DNA from: Mrakia gelida
Lineage: Eukaryota > Basidiomycota > Tremellomycetes > Cystofilobasidiales > Mrakiaceae
DNA length: 64,000 nucleotides
Direction: 5' to 3'
NCBI GenBank assembly: GCA_024345305.1
Contig: BRON01000003.1
Span: 1,054,001 to 1,118,000, forward strand
The notes beneath the pieces were generated by a model. The model ran no database searches. It was not told the origin of the DNA and saw only the letters and a program-made list of their open reading frames with translations. Numbering within the stretch: position 1 is the first letter of the stretch; each line of letters opens with the position of its first letter. Shown here in pieces: positions 22,084 to 33,900 of the stretch. A program made the position numbers and the translations under genes.

Positions 22084-22867
22084 TCAGCCGATCTCACATG
22101 TGATCCATCTCATCCCCTCCCTTCCCAGCTCTTCATCCAGAAGCCATCTTCCCCTCCCCTCCCAAATTCTCGACGACCAACCATATATCCTCGCTCCCTT
22201 CAACTCAACCGAAAACGTCACTCTTTGATCCCCAGAAGACCTCGAAGGTATGGGTTTGCCCTCGCATAGAGTCCCGCGAGTCGTCTGTCTGGAAAGCGTC
22301 CATGTTCTCGGTCAGCTCGAAAGGGGAAAGAACGACTGAGCGACGACGTCGAGGGCAAGCTCACACTCCTCAGTCTCCTCCGGGGTGAGATCCTTTCGGT
22401 AGAGAAAAGGAAGAGCTTTCTTGAAGATTTCGTCTTCTTCCTTGCTGCTGCTGAGGATGGGGTGGGGGTAGGTTGCGGTGGGAGGGGGGAGATGAAGACG
22501 AGCGGTGTCGTTGTTGTTGGTGGTGGATGAGGACTGCAATGGTAGGAGTTGCTGGGGTGGGAAGGTATGAGGAGAGGAGGAGAGTGGAGGGAGAAGCGTT
22601 CTGGAGCTGGTCGATGAGGAGAAGCTAGAGAAGGGAGAAAGGGCGAGGCTCGAGGACACGGCGCGCGATGTCCAGTCAGCAACGAATTCTCGACGTGTCT
22701 GCCACCTCGAGGCTTGTGGGTCGGATAGACGAGAGCAGGATGTCATACGTAGTGGATAGAGCCTCGAAGAAACCTGAGACGCGCCGAAGAGATGCTTCGC
22801 TTTCGCTCCAGCTGGACGACCTCGACGCGTCCCGGCCCTCTCGCTCGTCGACGAGATCGAGGATCAT
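22084..22867 (-). CDS. possible small gene of unknown function
   Basis: An ATG at 22867 opens MILDLVDEREGRDASRSS and continues through GFFEALSTTYDILLSSIRPT. Downstream, another frame reads KEEDEIFKKALPFLYRKDL, then TPEETEECELALDVVAQ. A GTCGTT donor, CTGACC branch and TTCCAG acceptor join this to a final open exon ending GMRWITCEIG with its stop at 22084-22086. The exon join near 22650-22690 is ambiguous because two frames are open there. No domain is recognised. It lies just downstream of LST8 on the same strand, and the true start could be further upstream. Confidence 0.4.
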
Positions 22868-23006
22868 TCAGATCAAGTATGGCGTACAACAATCGAGCGT
22901 AGTAGAAGACGATGGTAGCTAGGAGGAGCAAGCGGGTATAGAGCGGTTGGAGTTCGTTCAGAGATCGTGAGAGGAAAGGAGGGAGGAAGACGACGCGTCG
23001 AGACCA

Positions 23007-25217
23007 TCAGGCGAGGTTGATGTCGTTCAGAGCGACGGCGACGCAAGCCCTACGGGACGAAAGCAGAACGAGAAGGTGGAAAGAATGTCAGTCGACCGTT
23101 CGAAGAAGGGAAAAGAAGGGGAGGATCAAATGGAAGCAGAGAACGCGAAAGGAAGACGACTCACCGATGATGTCCGTTGTACTGCCTGACCGTCTCTCCC
23201 GTCGCCAGCTCCCACAGTCGCGCTACGTGATCCGACGAGGCTAAAAAAGAGGTGAGGGAGGGAGGAGTGTGAGCTCGACGAGCTTCGAGGACGAGAGGGA
23301 GAAAGGACGAAGGGAGACGAGGACGAGCCAGTAACGAGGTAAGCCGAATCAGCAGAGAACGCTGCGTCCCAAACCCAACGCTGATGACCCTCGAGGACCT
23401 TCTCGAGCTTGAACTCGTAGTTCTCCGTCGACCAGATCTTGACGGTCTTGTCTGCTGAGCACGTCGCGAGATGTCTGAGAGGGAAACACGAACGCGAACG
23501 CGAACGCGAAGGAGGAGGAATGTCAGTCGAACTCGTTCCCAGTCGCAAGAACGAGGCGAGCAAGATCAAGGCGAGGAAGAGAAGAGAGATTGAGGTACGT
23601 ACTTGACGTCTGGCGAGAGAAGCACCCGAGTGATGTACTTTGTGTGAGCTGGGAACATCGTGACGGGTTGAAGGTCGGTGTCGGATCCAGGCTCGAACTT
23701 CCAGACGTAGCAGTTTCCCTGTAACGAGGAGCCAGGGCGGAAAGAGTCAGCCCCGACGGTGCACTCGAACTTTACAGACAAGCGTCGGAGAGCGAAAGAG
23801 GATGAGCTGACCTTGTTGTTTCCAGCGACGAGCATCGATCCGTCCGACGCGATCGTTACTGAACGTATCGGCACGTCCGCGTCTGGCACCTGAGAGACGA
23901 AGACAACGGGCAAGATCGGATCGAGAGGAGAGTCAGTTCGAAGTCGTTCTACGGAAAAGAGCTCAGGAAGAGGGACACGGCGACTCACCAGCTCGTGCGT
24001 GCAGGTGTTCTCCGCCAGATCCCAGACCTTCACACTCCCATCCTGATCGCAACTGACGAGCTCTCCCTGATTCGGATGGATGACCACGTCGTTTACTGGT
24101 GACCGATGATCGTAATTTCGTTGTATGTGAGATGTCCTGGAGCGGCGAAGGGAGAAAGGACGCGAGAGAAGGAGAGGATGGTGAGCTCGCTCGAATCGAT
24201 CTGAGCTCGTTGAGGGAAGGAGGAGGACTGTGAACGCACCGTGTGTCCCAGATCTTGAGAGAGCCGTCTTCTGAGCCTGTGACGATCCATTTCCCTTCGC
24301 AGTGAAAGGCGAGAGAGGTGATGTTGGCGGTGTGACCTTCGAAAGTCGCGATCTGACGAGAGGAGGAGGAAGAGGAAGGGAGGAGAGAGGAAGGAGACGA
24401 GATGGTGAGCTTGGGCTGAATGGTTTCGAAAACACAGAGCTGAAGAGAATAGGACGACGTACAGGGTTGTTGTTGGTAGTGGACTGAATGTCGTAGAGTC
24501 TGAAAACAGAGGGAGGAAGAGAGTCAGCGAAGGAGAAGAGGTCAAGGTGAGCTTCGTTCGTTTGAGCTCAACTTCTCGCCCTTCCGTCCCCTTCATCGAT
24601 GCTTCTCCCAGAAGAGAGGCGAAGAACCAAAACCTCTGGCCTATATGGGCCCCTCAGGGTGCGAAAGAGCCACAAACAACGCCAAGCAAGCCAGGAGAAG
24701 GAGGAGCAAGAAGACGAGCTCACTTGACGGTGGTGTGTCCTGCGACGGCGAGGACCTTCTTGTCGGGAGAGATGGCTAAACGAGTGACTTGTTTCTGGTA
24801 GAGAAGAGAGCGAAGAAGGCGAGCGAGTTAAAGAGTCAGCTCTGAGTTATAGGCCACGAGGAGAAAGACGAGAACAGATGGGAAGGAGAAGGGAGGCAGG
24901 GAGGAGAGCTCACTGAGTCGGTTGCGGTGATGGTTCGTCCACAGATACCGGACCAGGCTTCCCAGAACTTGATCGTGTGGTCGTCTGAACATATGAGGGA
25001 GCGAGAGTCAGCTCCAGCTCGTTTGAAGGGAACCGAGAGGGAGGAAGGAGAGAGAATCGAGCTCACATCCCGCTGTGACCAAGATAACGGACAGATCCTG
25101 CTGAGGAGCTGGTACAGGATTGTTGACGACTTGTTGTTGCTGTTGCTGAGCTACAGCTTGAGCTTTCCGTGGGTCGGGTGCGACAGCTGCTGCTGGATTT
25201 GGTTGACGAGGCTGCAT
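23007..25217 (-). CDS. LST8: TORC1/TORC2 subunit Lst8 (WD40 protein)
   Basis: This is the G-beta-like seven-bladed WD40 subunit that binds and stabilises the TOR kinase domain in both TOR complexes. The ATG at 25217 starts an N-terminal extension with a Gln run (QQQQQQ), then [24 protein letters not shown] and [14 protein letters not shown]. Further exons read [53 protein letters not shown] and [14 protein letters not shown], and the end is [13 protein letters not shown] at 23007. These blades match Lst8/Wat1/mLST8 closely, especially the NPI(A)TFEGH and the terminal [12 protein letters not shown]. At least nine exons are visible. It is divergent from RTC1 with a 282-bp intergenic region. Confidence 0.93.
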
Positions 25218-25499
25218 TGAAGGGAAGGGAGGAAAGGAGCAGATGGTCGTTGCGAGTCCATCTTGAACTCCGTCCCTTCCCTTCTTTCTAGATCCAAACC
25301 CTCAGCATCCTCTCTAGAGACCTAAACAGATTTCCACATCCTTCGCCAGCTCGTCGCCAACAGTCTATCACTCGAATTCCGCTACTCCCTCCCTTCCTGC
25401 GAGACCTTTCAATCGAGGTCGCCGTCCGCTCGACCGAAAGAAGGAGAGTGAGCTCGTCCTTCAAGAAGTAGCAGCCTCGGCTCTTCACTCGCTTCAGCG
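25218..25499. promoter_or_regulatory. bidirectional upstream region between LST8 and RTC1
   Basis: These 282 bp lie between the two start codons, so any promoter elements are probably shared. I see no TATA box. C/T-rich blocks occur just upstream of the RTC1 start. Confidence 0.5.
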
Positions 25500-28400
25500 A
25501 TGCACAAACTCGGCGGGATCCTGAAGTAAGTACTCCTCTCCTTTCTTTGCGACCTGAATTCCGGCTCGCGGAGGGAGGACAGAAGGATCGCAGGGGAAGG
25601 ACGGGGAAGCGTCGAGCTCACCCTCATCTCGACTCCCTTCCCTTCCTCATCCTCTCGAGCTTCGGCACCCCTCTTGGGTTCTTGCACAACCACTGAGCTC
25701 GATGAGAGACACCTTGATCTGTCGTTTCTATACTTTTCGGAAGTTCGAAGCTCACCTTCCTCCCTCCTTGTCTCGTTTCCAGCTACCCTTCCCTCCCCGA
25801 CTTCTCGACCTCCTCCTCCTCGTCCGTTCCCTCCTCCTCCCATTCAACCAACCACGACACCTCTCCTCCAAACTCCCCTCCACCACGAGTCAGCACATCT
25901 CCCCTCCCCCCTCTTCCCTACGGATACCTCTACTCGGACCCTCGTCGGCCTCATCAGACTCAGCAGGAGTACACCCTCGACACCAGTCGCGTGGGTCGCG
26001 ACGGAGACGGTCTCCCGATGCTCGCAGATCGCTTCGTCAAGGGATACATCCATCGGCGACCACTACAGAGGAACGGGAGAGGAGCCGTCAAGAGGGAGGA
26101 CAGCTCAGCGCTCGCTTCGACGGTCTCTGCTTTGGAGGATTCAGCCGTCTTGACGAGTTTTGGGAGGGGACCGGAAGGGAGTGGGAGAGCTGTTGTTGTA
26201 GGGAACGAACGTGAGTCGAAAACCTACGCTTGCCCAGTATCTTCACATGGCTGACCTCTCTCGGTCCTTCTCGGCCTCAGTCATCCGAATCATCGCCTTC
26301 AAAGCACCCTCCTCCCTCCCTTCGCTCCCACCTCCTCCTCATCCCATTCCTCCCCTCTTCTCCCTCTACAACACCTCTTTTCCCGCTCCAACTCCTCCAT
26401 CAACACCAAATACAGCTCCTTATCGTCCGACAACACCCAACTCCAACTCCTCGAGTCGGAGAACGCCCAGCGGCGGGAAGGTTGGGTCGAAGGGAAGACG
26501 AGGAGGTCTCGATTTCGACGGAGGAGAGTCGGTCGGGCTGGGTATCGGACCTGGAGGTGTAGAGGTCGAGGAGGTGGGGACTCTGAGAGGACTGAGAGAT
26601 GCGACGGGCGGGAGTGGTGTGATGGAGACGCGTTGGGGAACTGGAAGTGAGCTTTGGTCTTGTCCGCGATCTGCGACAGAAGACGAGGCAAAACTCTGAG
26701 CTGACTCTGGTCTCTGATTCTCACAGGCATGTCCAACAAGATCTTCGTCTCGAGTCGGAAGGGATCAGTCTTCGTCTGGGACGTGAACCAACCTGGAAAG
26801 ATCCGTGAGTCCTTTCTGCGCTCGAAGAGAACTCGAAGCGTTGTGATCTGACGCGTCTTCGTTCCGTCTCTCCGTCTTCCAGAGAACAACATCGTCGTCG
26901 ATCCAACTCGTCGACCCATCTCAGCGATGCGCTTAGCTCCAGCTGGCTTCGATACCGGCGAGATGCTCGTCACTGGTGGTCACGACATGATTGTCCGAGT
27001 TTTCGTTCGTCCATCCGGTCTCTTCGCTTTTCCTTCCCCTCGCATCTCTATCGCTGACTTCGACCCATCTACTCGGCACACCAGGACCTCCGAACAAGTC
27101 GCTCAACACCTCACACCATCCACACCCTCACCTCCAACTCCTACGTCAACGCTCTCGCCATCTGCCCAACGAATACCCACCAAATCGTCCTCGGTCTCGA
27201 CAACGGTTCGCTCGGCTGGATCGACTGGAGGAAGGGGAACCGGATGGCCAACAGGAAGTTCTCGGCTCATGCGGATGCGGTGATGAGTGTGGATTGGAAG
27301 GAGAGCATGGACGAGAGAGGAGAAGGGAGAGCGGCTGGTGGGTGGATCGCGAGTGGTGGACTCGACAAGAAGGTTCACGTGAATCTCGTTTCTGTTCATC
27401 TGTCGCGTCTCCTCTTCGACGAGCGTCGACCGAAACTGATCCTCGACTTCTGACTCGTCTTCATCACTCTAGATCTGGAACAACTCCTCGCCGAGCAAGC
27501 AGCTCCATCGAACGCTGCGAACGTCCCTTCCCGTCAGCAAGGTCTCCTGGCGACCTGGTCACGACACCGAGATCGCTGTCTCGCCTTACTCCAAGACCTC
27601 CTCTGGGACTCTCGTGGATGCCGTTGAAGCCGACTCTCAGATTCAGATCTGGGACGTTCGTCGAGGATACGTCCCGAAGTACCTGCTCGAGGGAGGAGAA
27701 GGACCCGTTGCTGGTGAGTCGAGTCGCAATTCCTTCGCTTCGTCGAGCTCGGTTCCTTCGCTGAGAACTGAACGCACCTTTCTTTTGCTCCTCGCGACTC
27801 AGAGTTTGCCTGGAACGATCATGGAACTCTCTGGTCAGCTTACAAGAACGGTCTCGTCGCTCAACTCGACGTTCGTCTTCATTCGCGTCCGATCGACGAC
27901 GTGCCTCGCTCCACGGTCTGCTGGGACCCAGCAGGGAACCTCGCTTTCGCTCTCGATCAGTGGACGGAGGGAGAGATGCCTTTCGATGACTTGTGAGTGC
28001 CTTCCCTCTCGACTGTCGAAGACTCGATCTCGCCTCCTTTCTGACCTTCTCTTTCTATTCCGTTCGTGTCACAGCAAACCTGAGGTCGCTCTCCAACTCT
28101 CGAAGCTCGGCAAGGTACCCAAATCCATCCATGACGAGCCCTTCGAGCCGACGCAGATCTTCGCGACCTACAAGGTCCCTGGGTTCGATCGACAGACGTT
28201 CGCGTCCCTCTCTCAGAAGTACAAGCTCGAGGGAGCCTCGCCGGAGCGACTTTGCGAGATCAACGCTCGGGTGAGTCTCTCGAACTTGTGCCTTCATCTT
28301 ACTCTCCCTCGAGCTGACTCGAACCCTCTCCCACTTCCAGGTCGCCGCTCGCCATGGTCTCGAACGAGAATGGAACGTCTGGCTTCAACTTCTCTCCATC

Positions 28401-30657
28401 ATCGTTGACGCTCGCCTCGTCTCTTCCAGATCGGCCACTCCTCTCTCCACACTCAGTAAACCTATCCCCGACATCGATCAAGTCCCATCTCTCAACCTTC
28501 CTCCGCCGTCGATCAACCTCTCTCCTCGAGGACGAGTCCTCCCTCCCGTTCCCGACCCTCGATTCATGCCTCGTCCGAGGTCTACAAGTCAATCACCACT
28601 AGTTCGAGCCATCCTTCCCGAGCGGAGATCCTCCGCTGGTCAACAAGGGAGAACAGGCCCTTCGAGGTCGAAACTACGAGAGTCGAGGATCGGAAGCGCT
28701 GGAACCATCGACCTCGGAAGCCCTAACGCCGCCGCGTCCACCTCGCAGGTCCTCCCCGTCGAGTACCAGAAGAGCACTTCTCTCGCTCTTCACCTCGAAA
28801 CGGCCTTCGGGATGAGCTCGGACTCGTCGATGAGCACAACGGACGAGTCGGACATCGAGGAATCCTCCACCTCTTCCTTCGACAACGCTCCCACTCCCAC
28901 AGCCCGCCACGACATTCGATCCTCCTTCACCCTCCTCGAACGACCCGCCTTCAGTCAATCCTTCAACCAACATTCCTCCTCCTCCCTTCCAACTTCACGC
29001 CGACTCTCCCCAGCCTCCCACGTCCCACGCCCAACGATTCGATCCCCAGTCCCTCCGACAACCAGCCCAGACAGCGACAGCGATAGCGACGACGAGGATC
29101 TCGCGCCTGGACCTTACGGCGAAGTCTACGGACGAGCCTCGATCATATCCACAGCTTCAACGGCAGTCGCTCAACCTGCTTCGGCTCTTCCAGCTCGGAC
29201 GACAGTAGCAACGGAGGAATTCGACAGCAAGAGAAGCTCACCGATCTTCAGTCCGGGCACAAAGATGGAGGATAGGAAACCTTCAGGGTCGATGCCTCCT
29301 CATGGATCGAGGAAACGGACGGAGGACGTGGTAGGCGAGGTGGAAGCTTGGAGGTTGGAGTTGGGAGTGAGGGACGAGGCGGTCATATGGAAGTCGTTCT
29401 TGGAGTTGCATGCGTTGAAGCTCGAGCTCGTGAAGGATTGGATTGAGTTCTATCTCGGAGAGGTGAGTCCGCGTTTCTCGTTCTCTCTCCTTCGCGTCTT
29501 GCTCTTGATCGAAAGAACTGAAGCGTCGGTTTCTTTCCTTCTTCTTCTTCTTCTTCAGGGAGACTGCCAGATGGCCAGCATGATCTTCATCGTTGCTCGA
29601 GACGTTATCGAGTTCTCTCTCGTTCAGGCAGAGCGATACGTGACGGCCTACGTCGGTAAGTCTCGCTCTTTGGTCCGTTCGAAACGCGTCGCTGGTCCGA
29701 AGCTGACTCGTTCGCGTTCATCGCAGATCTGCTCATGGCTCTCGAGCTCTACACCTCAGCAGCGAGCGTGCGGAAGTACGGAGCGATCCTGTCTCTCGAA
29801 AATGCTACTCAGGTAAGCTCACTGACTCTACATCGCGTTCGAAAATTCGACATGATCTGAAGCCGTGCTTCTTCCCTCTCGCAGGTCAACACCACCACCC
29901 ATCTTTCCTGCCCAATCCATCTCACTCACGAGACTACCTTCGCTGGCGACGATCCCTCGGAATGGTCCAAGGTCGGACGAGGAACCTGCGAGAAGTCGGA
30001 GGACGCTGCGATCGTGTGCTGTCTTTGGTTCGTTCGTCTTCCTCATCTCGTTTCTGTCTCCTCGACCGACCTTCTTCTTCCTCCTCCTCCTTCTCTCAGC
30101 GACCTCCCTGTTTCCTCAGGTCTCCTCCTCGGATGTCAAACATGCTGCCACGGCGGTCACGCTGTGGGTCTCTCTTATTTTCTCGTCTCGTTTGTCTCTT
30201 GTTTCGCTGACTCGCGTTTCTTCCCCTCCAGGCCTGCATGGAGCTCTACTTCTCCACCGTCCCCGTCCTCGCTGGATCAGGAACCCACCCAGCTGCTTCT
30301 TTCTTCGAGTCCTCCTCAGCGTCGGATCACTCCCATCAATCCTACTCGCAACCTGAATCACCAAGTCGGAATCGTCTCTCGGGGGACTTCAACGCGAGTG
30401 TGGTGCTCGGGAGGGAAGAGGTGTCAGGTCTCAGGTTCGAGTTGGGGACGACGAAAGAGGAGGAAGGGTCGACCTCAACATCAACGACGATCTGGTCGCA
30501 GATCTGCCCGGCAGGTTGTGGACACTCGTGAGTTTCCCTTCTCTCCTCGTCGCTCTCAACTCTCCCTCTCGCGAACGGTCCGAACTGACTCTTCCTTCTT
30601 CCTCTTTCTCGCTGGATCGACAGATGTGCTGTTTCAAACTTCCCCTTGCGATCTTAG
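25500..30657 (+). CDS. RTC1: SEACAT/GATOR2 subunit Rtc1/Sea2 (WDR24)
   Basis: A WD40 plus RING-type subunit of the SEACAT/GATOR2 complex, which promotes TORC1 activation at the vacuole. The ATG at 25500 gives MHKLGGIL, then a low-complexity N-terminus, MLADRFVKGYIHR and a Pro-rich insert. WD40 exons follow: SNKIFVSSRKGSVFVWDVNQ, EMLVTGGHDMIVRVF, LVLGLDNGSLGWIDWRKGNR and IASGGLDKKVHIW. A long Ser-rich linker leads to an alpha-solenoid part (VIWKSFLELHALKLELVKDW, GDCQMASMIFIVARDV, YTSAASVRKYGAIL). The C-terminal zinc/RING module has CCLCDLPVSSGLLLGCQTC, CHGGHAVACMELYF and CPAGCGHSCAVSNF. This order is specific to Rtc1/WDR24. The stop is TAG at 30655-30657. About twelve short introns are visible. 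Confidence 0.9.
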
Positions 30658-30940
30658 AACGAACGACGAGAAGGGGCGAGAAGAGCGGGAATGATCTTTT
30701 TACGAATAGCAACGAGAGAGAGAGAACGAAGAGCGAAGAAGGCGAACTATGTAGACTTGTGTAAGGCAAGATAAAGAGTGGAATTGCAAGACCCAGCAAG
30801 CACAGCACACGAGCAAGTAGTAGAAACGAGAACGAGACCGAAATGACCCAGGAAAGATGAGAGAGTGAGAGAAAGAACAAAACCGAAAGACGACGAACCA
30901 GAAAACGAAAACGAAGACGAAGACGAAAGGGAGGACTAGT
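30658..30940. other. spacer between convergent RTC1 and SPC7
   Basis: This is the 3' region of two converging genes. It is purine-rich (GAGA, GAAAACGAAAACG), and no further feature is seen. Confidence 0.5.
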
Positions 30941-33900
30941 CTACTTGTATCGCTCGACGGCCTCCAAGCACGAGTTGACGAGCGTTCCGAAGTGGCTCTC
31001 GGGCGTGGCCTGCTCGAGACGAGTTCGGACGGAGTCGAGGAGGACGATGGAGCTGCAAAAGCGAGAGCCGGAAGGACGCGTCAGTTTTGTTTCGCTTCTC
31101 GCCTTCCGTTCGAGAGATGGAAGAATGGTACTCACTCGACCTTCCCGTAGGCAACCTTAACGCCCAGTCCGAGATCTCCGATTTTCCCAGGCCACTGAAG
31201 GATCGTCTTGGCCGAGATGTCGAACGAGACGAGGATCCGAGCCTTGACGGGAGGGAGGAGGATGGGGACCGTCGCTCGAAGGGAGTTCGAGGTCGAGGAG
31301 GGAGAGTAGGTGACAAGGTATCGAAGGCTGATGAGATGGAACTCGGTGGCGATTCGGGAGGCCGAAGACCACATGTGAGAGACGGTTTGGACGAGCTGAT
31401 GGAGAGCGAAGGAGAGGGACGAGGTCAGTCTGACGCATCGCAAATCAGACGCTTCGAAAGAGATAGAGAGGTCGGAACGTACCTCAGGGACGCTCCCGGC
31501 CTGCATCTGTTCGACGAAGACCCTGACGAGCTCGAAGAGATGAGCGAGAACGACCTCGTTCCTCCTTGGTTTGGCGGTCTTGACGAACTCGACCCGAGCT
31601 CCTGTGACGACGGGTTGGAACTTCTCCGAGGTGAGAACGAGCTTGAGAGCTCCTTCGAAGACCATCTCGAGTTGCTCGGATCGAACGGAGGTGATCTTGA
31701 CCGAGTGAAGGAGCTCGAGGGTGTCGAACTCCTCTGTGAGTCGCACAATGAACAGAAACGTAGGTCAGCCTCGGTTTGATCAGAGAACGAAGGCCATAAC
31801 AGAGAGGTGAACGAACCCTTGAGTCGGAAGACCTTCTCTCGAGTGAAGCCCTGAGTATCAGCCCAAATCCCAGCAGCGTGATCGATAGCTTCCTGAGCGG
31901 CTTGTCGTTGAAGATCGAGACCGTTGAATTTGGTGGTGAGACTGTTGAGCATGACGTTCTGATCCGCGAGGTCGGCCTTGAGGGAATCGATTTGGTCGCT
32001 GCGAGACGAAGAAGGGAACGAAGTCAGTTCGAATGAAGGAACAAGAGGCACGACAAGAAGGACGACTTGAACTCACTTCTGCTCCTTGATATCCGACCTC
32101 CTGTGCGAGAGCTCGTTCTGATCACAGGCGAGAACCTCGGCGACCTTCTGCCTCTCCTGCTCGAGCTGAAGTCGAAGAGCCTCGTGTCGAGTTCGAAGTG
32201 TCGAGAGAGGAGTTTGTTGCTCGAAGGCGGAGGTGAGCTCTTGGATCTTGGCTCGGTCCTGCGAGGCGAACAGAACAGGTCAGCGGACGGAAAGAGAGTA
32301 AAGTAAGAGAAAGGAAAGACGACGAACCTCCTGGAGATCAGCGAGATCCGCCTCGTGAGTAGCCTTGAGCTTGACGATGAGATCGAGTCGCCACTCTCTC
32401 CAACGACGCTTGATGAGGAGGTGCGAGTAAACCTTGAGGTACTTGAGCTGAGCCTGGAAGATCAAGGGACCGAAAGACGAACGAGAATCAGCTTCGAGGG
32501 TTCGAAAGAAGAATAAGGACAGGAGAGACGCGACTCACCTCGATCATGCCCTTCTCGTCGTCCTCAGCCTCGAGGTACTCCCTGAAGAGAACAGGGTTGA
32601 TCTCCGACGCGTCGTGGTCAAGGTTCTGAACCGTCTGCTGACTCTGGATGGTCGACTCCTTGAGATGGCTGCAGGCCTGTTGCGAGTCGAGAGAAGGGAG
32701 GAAACAAACGAGTCAGCGACGACGAAGAAAACGGGGAACGCGACTCGAACAGCGATGAGAGAACGGACCCATTGGTAGATGGCGAGATAAGGGAAGCTGA
32801 GAACGTAGTTGGCGTACTCGATCGTCTGGTACTCTCGTCCAGCTGCAAGAAGAGCGAACGAGAAAGGAGGAGGGTCAGTCAGTTGAAGCGTCGAAGACGA
32901 AAAGACACGATCTCGAAGGGAAACAGGACTCACCCATGCTCCGAGTAGTATCGTTGTTGTTTCGGTGGATACCAAGCATCTCCCCAGGACCGATGGTCGA
33001 CCTTCGACGAGGGTGCATCTTGTCCATGAAGGTCAAACCGGTCATGTCGAGGAACTGACCGAGCGAGACTGGAGCGGCTTGGTGCTGGAAGAGCGAAGTA
33101 GGCGAAGAAGAACTGGAGTAAGTCCGTTGCATGTGTGCGAGAGAGAAGTGCAATTCATAGAACGAGAGGGAGAAGAGGAGAGTCGCAAAACTCACAGCTT
33201 CATCCACCATCATCTCAACGTCCATCTCCCTCTCCCTCCTCGACGACTCCACTCCAAGCGAAGGTCGTCCAAGCTTCTTCTTCGGGGTAGCCCTCACAGC
33301 AAGAGCGACGGGAGCAGCCTGCTCAGCGAGGAACGACGACGAAGCCGACGAGGGGACCGAAGGCTCAGCGAAAGCCAACGACGACCTTGGTCGAGCGGCA
33401 GGAGCGACCGTAGCTGGAGGAGGAGCGACTCTTGGCGAGGTTGAAAAGATGCTGGTCGACGACGTGGCCTGCTCGAAGGAGTTGGAAGCCGAGGTAGGGA
33501 TGTCGAAGATCGTCGCGGGCCCTTTGACGGGGGAGGGAGACGTCGCTTTGGTGAAGATGTTTCGAACGGGGGAAGAGGGAACGACCGACGACGAGGAGGG
33601 TGCTGCTGAGGAGGCCTTCTTGGGGGAGGGAGGAAGTTCCGGAGCGGTGAAGATGTTGGCCTCGACTTGGTAGGATCCGAAGATGCCGTTGGACGACGAC
33701 GACACAGGAGCGGAGGAGAGCATGGGCGACTCTCTTCCTTTGCCCTTCCCGTTTCCTCCACCCGACCCAGCGACGGATCCAAAGACGTCCTCCTCGACTC
33801 CTCCTCCTCCTCGAACGGACGATCGCCTCTTGGGACTCTTGCTCGAGAAGATCGACGATCCTTCTCCTCCTCCGGCTTCCATCTCCTCGACGCCTCTCTT

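Noticed and set aside
22743..22931. Frame with the hydrophobic stretch ATIVFYYARLLYAIL as a membrane protein
   Set aside because: It begins at TTG, has no ATG in a sensible place and competes with a better-supported ATG frame at 22867. It could still be an exon, but I cannot show it.
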